In this document: piece after piece, positions 52,801-61,800 of the stretch
How the letters are laid out: each line of letters opens with the position of its first letter
Position numbering within the stretch: position 1 is the first letter of the stretch
Source of the DNA: Hyposmocoma kahamanoa
Lineage: Eukaryota; Arthropoda; Insecta; Lepidoptera; Cosmopterigidae
Length of the DNA: 64,000 bases
Reading direction: 5' to 3'
Assembly (NCBI RefSeq): GCF_003589595.1
Contig: NW_020653852.1
Span: 5,560,255 to 5,624,254 of the forward strand
Position numbers and translations under genes: made by a program
Notes under the pieces: model-generated
What the model was told of the DNA's origin: nothing
The model's database searches: none
Seen by the model: the letters and a program-made list of their open reading frames with translations, nothing else

Positions 52801-55800
52801 TTACACTAGGGAATAGAACTTTCAATGGGTTACTAATATTAATAGGTTACATTTCGTTTGACATTCGCCGCACAAACTTTGAAACAACTATGGTATGTAT
52901 AAGCATAAAATTAGTAAGCTTCTTATCTTGGCGCGTACTAATCGTGTACTAGGCGCACAGTAGCGCGGATATTAAATGATAATGAAGTTGTAGGACTGTG
53001 ACACATGAGTTAATTACAGTTAATAAATTCTTAATTATTAAAAATTAAACGTTATCGTAGCTTATTTTAGACCTGAAATTAAGACGATCAACATCAAATA
53101 CAGCATTTATTCCTTTTTATCATTAATGTACCCTTCCCGTCACACCATGTAAGTTCAGATAGAAAATAAAATCGATTGATATTTACATAATTTGTTGGCA
53201 AAATCTTACCTTTTCAACGAGGATAGGATCAAATGTAAGTAGTAATTGAACTACATGCGCCAAGCACGCGGGTTCAGAGAGCAATCTCTTGACCTTTGGC
53301 AGTGGTCTTATTACTGCGTCTTCTTCATCTCTAGAAGACAAATAGAAAACATGACAACTTACGATTAACTAGACAAATAAGTAACGGAATTATAAGTATG
53401 TAGTCTCTGCGATACAAGTATATACTTAGTGCAGAGACCGCGAGAGATCATTGGTATAACAGAATTGTAACATAGTGTAAATGCAAATTAATGTAATCCT
53501 TTCTTGGTCAATAATAAAGATTTATCATTATTATTATTATTATTCACCACGCATGGACCACTTACGTTTGAGATCGAACGATTTTTAAAAACGAAGAAAT
53601 AATGTAACAGTACCTGCTAGGGTAGTATTTTGCACAAGTGATAAGCAATTCCAACACTGTAGCAGCGAGAGCGCTTTCATCTAATACCGCAGAGCCCCGC
53701 GCCACCAGAGTCCATTTCAATTGCGGTATACTCGCCACTGCTCGCCAGCCTTCCATACTGTTCGCCCAGCATTTTGTCTTATTGTTTATTTCACCCGCTT
53801 TGTATAGGTCTTTGAGCTGTAATTAACAAGATTTCATTGAGTAACAAGTATGAATATCAAAGTAGACTAGGCAGTAAATCTAAAGGGTTATTTGTAAAAT
53901 ATTAACAATCTGGCAGAACTATAACACTAACATCATGTGGGACTTGCCAAGTTATGTCTAAGGCATCAAGTATATAACCAGAAATAGAGACGAAATGTCA
54001 TTTAATTTGTTTGAGAACAATTCTGCCAAATCATTACGGTGACAACTGCGCTCCGATTGCCCAGCCCGAATTCGAAACAATTGACGGGTGTCGTCAATTC
54101 TTTCACTTCAAAACGACCAGTTTAACTTGAGCTTTGCTGTAATGGACGAAAATTGAAAAATTACATAATTCATTTCTTTCGTAATTAGATTGTTTGCTGT
54201 TTTTCCCCCACTACCGAATGGAACAGCCCCCAATTGCTAGAGATACTATCTTTATTACAATAAATACAGAATATTTTTGAAATATACGTAGACGTAAATA
54301 AATGTCAGTTGTTGGTGCAGCACTATTTCAGCTTTCTAATTTGCGATTTCAGCGGAAAAAAGAGTTGATATTTAAAAGTATTATAAGGCCCATTTGCCTG
54401 ATGAATTGCCAGGGATGGCCCTGTCGTGGTGAATGTTCACTGATCCCACGGCGCCGACTCAACCGGCGAGAGGGAAACCCGGGGGGGTTTTAGTGGGGTA
54501 GGCCCTCCAGTCTGGAGGGACAGTCCCCACATAACCCCTGAGTCTCCCTGGGCTCAGGGGTATCCATGAAGATATCCCCCCGTCAAAAAAAAAAAAGAAG
54601 GGATGGATGGCCCTTAGTTCGTCTCTATTTCTGGTTATATAGTTGATGGTCTAAGGGTTACGGGCGCAGTAAGAGTGCCCCTCAGATCACGTGGTATAAT
54701 AAAAAAACATATTTAAATTCCTTTACTTTTGTACGAAATTAAATTTGATGAAGTATTAAAAATCATGGCATAAAAATTGTCGTTTATGATATCTTAAAAG
54801 GAAATTAAACTATTTTTTCAGATATAAATCGTGTACATTTGTTTTTTTCGAAACGTTTCGGTCCCTTGTTAGCCGATTTTGATGATTGTTTTTTGTTGGA
54901 AAGAGATGAGAGAGAGATCATATTAAATTTGAAGAAAATATTCCACCTCTAAGGGTGGCAAACTAGGGGATGAATCCGGTTTCGCGCACTTTCCGACCGA
55001 TTTGAGTACTTTGATTTTACTGATTTTTGTTAGACCAAAACTTATAATCCTCTTGCTTAAACATATTATAATCTGAAAGAGGTACAATGTCACTTATTAA
55101 AATGTTAACTTAACTACAAACATTATTGCGTTTACTATATTTTTATCATCCTGAAAAATTTAATATTTATATTTTCAATAAAACACGGCAAGTAGATGTA
55201 ATTCCACGAACTTTTGAGGTCGGTTTTTTATAAAAAAAAAAGTTATAATTATCCTCTTATCATCTCCTACAATAAATCTTGCGGACCGAGTTTTATGCAT
55301 TCTCATTTCTAAAGACATTAAGTAGGAATAGACTTAATATCTTATAACATCTAGTTACTCTTACCTAACCTTTATTTTGAAAAACATCGAAATCAAACTA
55401 ATTTTTATATATTTTTTTTATTTTGTGACAAAAGCAGAAACAGCTGGCAATTTAGAAATTGTAACAGTTTAACATTGATTAAATGGAACTATATAAATAA
55501 AAAAAACTTTTCTGTTGTTGATTATTATCAATTATAAAACGAAAGTTTACGAAGTTTGCAAAAATGCAAAATCAACCTCGATCCACCCGGTAAGTTTTTT
55601 CTTCACTCAGCCAGGCACTTGTACAGCTACCAGCGGCTGACAACAGATGTCGCTTTATTATTTGCAATATTTATTTACATATTTTTTCAATTAGACCTAA
55701 ACAAAAAATAAAATAATCGACCAGACCAGAAAACATTGCATGAATTTGGCGATATTACGTTTATGGACGACCACAGGTCCTATGTCATTATTACCTGTTG

Positions 55801-58800
55801 AAAACTAACAGGTCCTTTCCGCTGGACCTTGTCGCCCTGCTCAACATTGTAGTACCACTCGCGGTCGCCACCGCCCTGCTGCGCCGGCCCTTCGATCACG
55901 TTACTCTGCGCCGGTACAGTGGCTCGTGAAGTGTGCAAGTGCGCGAGAGTCATTAGGTCTACGAGAATCCTTAAAGAAAAAGCGATTGTGTTATTATTAA
56001 AAGATGACATATTGTGTTATTACTAACTGTGCATACGATCTTAACTTGAACAACTAATCATTAGTGAACACTGCTTGCCAAAAGAATGTGAAAAAACTTA
56101 AAAACATTGACTTAATCTAAAACAAAGAAAACAAAAATATAAAATTACCAAGAACATGAACAACAATTATCTATATCTTTCTATTTTTATAAATTTTATA
56201 TCTATCCCACACAAAAGAGAGAACTAAAGCATTATCTTAATGCTGTACTTCAAGAAACATTTGGAATTCCTTTATTCTGATTCTGGTCTGGGTATACTTC
56301 CCCGGAATGAATTCTGTTACTCTGATACTCAATAACACAGGGAGTTCACTAGTTTGAGACCACAGCACATTAAAAGAGCTCAAAATTCTTGCACTTACCT
56401 GATACCATTCCATTCCAAAATCTCGCTGACATTTCTTCTATGTAAAATCAATTTTGATAAAAACTGTACCAGTCTGTCTCTTTCCATTCTGTCGCAAGTC
56501 TGCAAAAAACCACCAGCTTGTTAGTACTAACTAGCTGAATCCGGTACATAAAATACTGAAAACGTATGAAGTGTGTTCTTAAATGGCGACCACGTCAAGG
56601 AAAATGTAGTGTAGGACGCAATGAGGCAAGATAGATGGACAACCAGAGAAAGGTGGCCAGCAGAGAGAATTGGCGAGCTCAAGGGGAGGCTCATGTCCAG
56701 TAGTGGATGCGTGTAAGGTAATGAAGTCAAGTCCCGCATTGGAATATGTGTGATGGTGCGACTTAGGCAATAGTCCATAGTCAGCGACTTTGTCTGATAA
56801 ACCACGTAACCCCAGACTTTCTAATATTGTTTTTTTTCAAAAAATTCATCCACTTCATAAATGTGTTTGACAGCTAACACAATATTAATGGGGAATTTTA
56901 TAAAAAAATTGACGTTAAGTTTTATACATTTATCGAACCGAATATCTTGTTTCTTGTGAAATGTAATTTATAAGTATAATAATAAGAAAATATTATGTAT
57001 TTACATAGGTACTAATCTGTGTGATAATTCCATTTATTTAAAACCAAAAAAATTGCTCACAACCTGCCTAAATGGATTCCATTCTTATCGACCCCCATTA
57101 ACGTCTCATAATGCACCCTATATTTTTATGGATCCCTTGTGAATAGAGTGGATCCCTAGGGGTCGACACAGACTACTTTGAGAGTCATCACACCATATTA
57201 TACCGTAAAACAAAAAAAAAACCGCGAAAAAGTAAAAAGAAGCATACCCGATCCAACATCTGAACAATGTATTTGGTGTCAGCGAACGGTCCAATGTCCT
57301 CAAAGTACCGACCGTAAACAATGCTCATTGCCTGCAGGCACATACATTTCATCTCCACTTTTGGTGTCGATAGAAAACGGTGATACAGATCGTTGAAGAA
57401 TTCATAACTGCAAAAAGACATTTGGTTCATATGATTTATTTTCATCAATCAACAATTTCAAACGCTTAATTAATAATTATAAATAACATTTATATTATAC
57501 AAAGATTTACAAGTTATGTGTTTCTTCGTATAGATACAAATGAAATTCCTTTCGTTTCGTTATAAATTTTAAAAATTCTATCTTACGTCGCGTCGTTGCC
57601 ATTGCATGCTGTGATGTTGCATTAAGTGTGTGTTTTAAGCTTTAATAATTCATTATTTAATATGGCATATCATAAATAAAAAATAAACATTTTGAGAATT
57701 TTGCATACCATTAAAAAAAACTATGATTTTTCGCTGTGTTCGATCTTTAATTGTCATTACCTGACCTTCAAAAAGGTATAACCAAAATAAGAGCAGTAGC
57801 TTCTCTATAAACCGCCAAGTCGATTGAATGCGTCCGATCAGTATCACGTGCAAAGGGCAATTAAGAAAAATCCGACGACAGCCGAAACATGAAGAAAGCC
57901 GAGAGTTATTAAGAAAATAATTGTACTCTATTTATTGGTAATTGTTAACGTACGATTTCCTTATAGGGCTGTCATCATTGTCCCGCTGCTCCAACAATAT
58001 CCTCAAGTAGTAGTCACCGATTTTTACTTCGTTCTGTAAGCACTGATAGTGGACTTCTAACTCGGCGTGGTTCCATGACGTCAGTGTATTGCCGGCAACT
58101 TCTCTGTCAGAGGCGAATGTACGGAGTTCGTTCTCTAGAGCGTTCCGGAGTTCCTCTCGAGTCTGTGGATATAAAGAGCTCGTGAAAGTGGATTCTCTTT
58201 AAAAGAAATATTTAATAATCACAACAAAATTAGTGCCGTTATTTCACAAAAAAATCTCAATAATGCATTTGATCAAAAAGCGACATCTACGTCAGTTAAG
58301 GCACCTGCAAACCGGCAGCAGTGGAAAGGTTGCAAAATCTCTCACTAGATACCATTAGCGGCGACGAAAGCTAATTATATTTTATCCAACGTTAAAAACT
58401 CACAGTATGATTCCAAATAAGATTCGGCAATGCGTGGTCTTTATGGAACTGGTAATAAAACAGCGGCCAGTTCGCAGTAGACTTGATTCTCTCGCGCCTC
58501 CTGCGAAGGAGTACGGGTCTTTCTCGCGCTGCGTTTTGTCGCTCCGTCGTTAATGTGCGACCGGACCGTTGTGCCCAGTGCTGGAGAGCTAGTTGAGCGT
58601 AGTGCTGGAGGATGGTATGATCGGTCAAAATTGTTGTCTGATATTCAGAGGTATTTTTTAATACTAACAACTTCGCAGGAATATATTACTTATATCATAA
58701 ACAGTAACCTGTGTTCCGTGACTTTTAATAGTTCATTAGATTTTGGTTTCGAACAAAAATAAAAATAATGAAATAAGTTGCTCTAAACTGTGATAACTCT

Positions 58801-61800
58801 ATGAGCTAATACAATAAAAGCTTTCACATTTGAACTGCCTTCATGGCCGAACCCGGGATTTCACGGCCGGGAGAAATAATTATATGATTATTAATACAAA
58901 GATCGAACACTCAGAAAAAAATCATTCGATCCGGCCGGATTCGAACCGCTACTACTGCAACTAACTGCTACTTCGAACTGCAACTCAGCGTGCTTAGGTG
59001 GTATAGCGTCTGGCACGGTACGCTGGAGGACGTAGCTTCGAATCCGTCCGGATCGAATGATTTTTTTCTGAGTGTTCGATCTATGTATTAATAATTATAA
59101 CAAACTAGTGGAGTAATTTCACATAAAAATAATTGAATATCAATTCAATAAAAATTGAAATAATTGTATGGCCTACATATTTTATTTCTCTCGTGACTTT
59201 GGATGTAATTTGTGGTTGTCTATGTGTGTGCCCATGGCACCCGCGATACAAGGGTTTCCCTAGTGCGGGGCTAAGAGTGTGTGCATTATTATTACTTTAT
59301 TACTACTCTACTACCAGGTACATCCAAAAAGTGCAAGTTTAAATTTTAAAGGTTTATTTTTGGTAAATTTAATATTTTGTAACAAGTCGTGAAACAAAAT
59401 TTGTTGTTTTATAATTTACAAATAGCCCTGTATAATAACTTTATTAATTGTAACATATTTTTATTAATTATTAATATTACAGTAAAAGTAAACATTTCAT
59501 TACAATGGTGAATAAATAATATCGATTAATATATTACAATGAAATAATAATAATACAAAAGTCAACAATGAAATCGCGAACGTAAAACTTCAAATGGAAC
59601 GGTAAGTTCTTTCTGGTATATCACCAGGGATGCGAACAGGCATAGCATATACATACTGGCTCACCAGTTTGCACTGTGGACGCTAGATGAGGAGGTACCA
59701 TATTCGATTTCCAGTAGGACAAATATGAAAAACACTTTTGTAATTGATTCTAGTCTAGGTGTTCTGGGTAGTGCCCCGGAGTTAATTCCGCTGCTCTGGT
59801 ACTCAGAATACAGGGAATTCCCTAGTTTGAAACCAGACAATTGGTGTTATTATATTTGCATACACTGTAAGCAATACACAGAATGGACAATACCTCCCAA
59901 TAAAAGCCCAAAGGGATTTAAAAAATCCAAACAAAATAGGCATATTTTTATTTATTGTCACAAAACGTCCTTCTAAATACACTACCATAGTAATTGCTAG
60001 AAACACATAAAAAAACCGAAACACAACAATTCCAGGCATTCAGGGGGAGGTACTATCCACACTACGTGTCTTCCTTATTTAGTACTTCCTTGGAATTTAA
60101 GTACATGATGGTTATTCCGATCGCTACTTATCACAGACGAGTACGTAAAAAACAATTCAAAATACTCACTTCAAGATGCTTCTCGACATATTTGACCTGT
60201 CTTTCCAATGCTTCCCAGTGAGCGGCGCGGGGTTTTACCGCGGCCTGAGCTAACGACAGATTGTCTCGTTCTTCGACTTTCTCGTCTTCTAACGCTTGCG
60301 CCGGAGGAGCTTCCATCGACTCTAGGAATGCTAGAAGACCGGACGGCTGTGAAATATAAATAATAACAATAGTTGGTTTGTCTATCTGTTGATGGAAAAG
60401 CAGCGTATGCTCGGAAGCCGCATGTTCCTAACTCTTGCCTTCTAACTTATTTACATTTATGTATATTTACTTCAAGCTTTTGTATGTTTATTTTATTTTA
60501 TTTATTTTTGGTTCACAATTTAAAACATACAAAATACACACATATAACAAGCTCCTTAAATATACAGCACACTCTGTATAGTCTGTCGTAAAATGACATT
60601 TGTAGGGTTGCCAGTTTTTATGAAGTTTTAAATAGTTATGTAGTTCTAGTCGATAGTTTTATCGATAGATTGTGAAGGAAGACAAAATGTTGCCAAAAAT
60701 GACTGAATTGTAAATGTTACGACGTTCTAATGATAACTAATTGCGTTATTGCCTTCTTTATTCTTATTTTGACATTTGGCCTACTAGTATCGAGATCATT
60801 TTTTATTCATATACATTTTAACAAGAATAGCCCGATTTGGTTATCTATATTGAATTAAAATGAAAAACTTTTAAATATGTCTCCCCTTTGTGTTTTAAGC
60901 ATAGTTCTAAATACAGTGTATGTACGTACTTACAAAAATTGACAATTCAAATGAACTTGTGCGCAGTAACTGAATGAATAATGAGTCTAAGATGATTCGA
61001 ATGAATCAAGTTCGGCTATTTATTCCATAAGCGTGATAAATATTCAGTCAATAGTCGATAGGATATTTATCGACTACAATCACTAGCTGCTCGCAAGCGG
61101 GCAACACTTTTACGCAATCAACTCTCATTTTACTCCGTCTTCAAAATAAGACAGACTATTATAGCTCTTATTCTAATAGTAAACACAATATACATTACTA
61201 ACGTTCCATTGAAAAACGTCGAGAGGGGTTAGGGACTTATTATTACCATTGTTATTGGGAATCTTTCGGTGCACCTTAATGGGTGATTATATTATAGTCA
61301 TCACCAAATAAAAAGCCAAATTTGACAGCTAACGAAGGCGATAGGTTGTAACTTTGAATGCGATCAACGAAACACTTAACTGCCTCCGTGGCCGGACTGT
61401 CACGCAGAGGTCCCAGGTTCGATTCCCGGGCCGGGAGAAATGTTTGTATGGCTTACATTTATTTCTCTCGTGAGTTTGGGTGTAATTTGTGGTTGCCTAT
61501 GTGTGTGTCCATGGCACCCGCGACACAGGGTTTCCCTAGTGCGGGGCTATGTTGAGTGTGTGCGTTATTTGTAATAAACAAACAATTATTAGCATAATTG
61601 AGTTTAAATAAAATACATAAATTTGATTGAAACATTATATAATATAACAAAACATATTTGAAGTGCTGTTTTCGCACGAATTCCAAAATAAAATGCAATT
61701 TTGAGTCACCCCGAAACGTCCTGAAAACAGTTACGTCCTCGAGGTACTTTTTTTTATTAATAGTGTTGTAAGCAATTAATCGCCGAATTTCATCGAGTCA

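Larger units (their letters stand above)
53926..54700 (-). repeat. Dispersed gacgggacga repeat, copy U8, split by a MITE
   Basis: Left part acatcatgtgggacttgcca and right part gggttacgggcgcagtaaga (to about 54690) flank 53964-54648. In intact copies these parts adjoin (gacttgtcaacttatgtctc, then agggtgacgggcgcagt). Confidence 0.75.
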
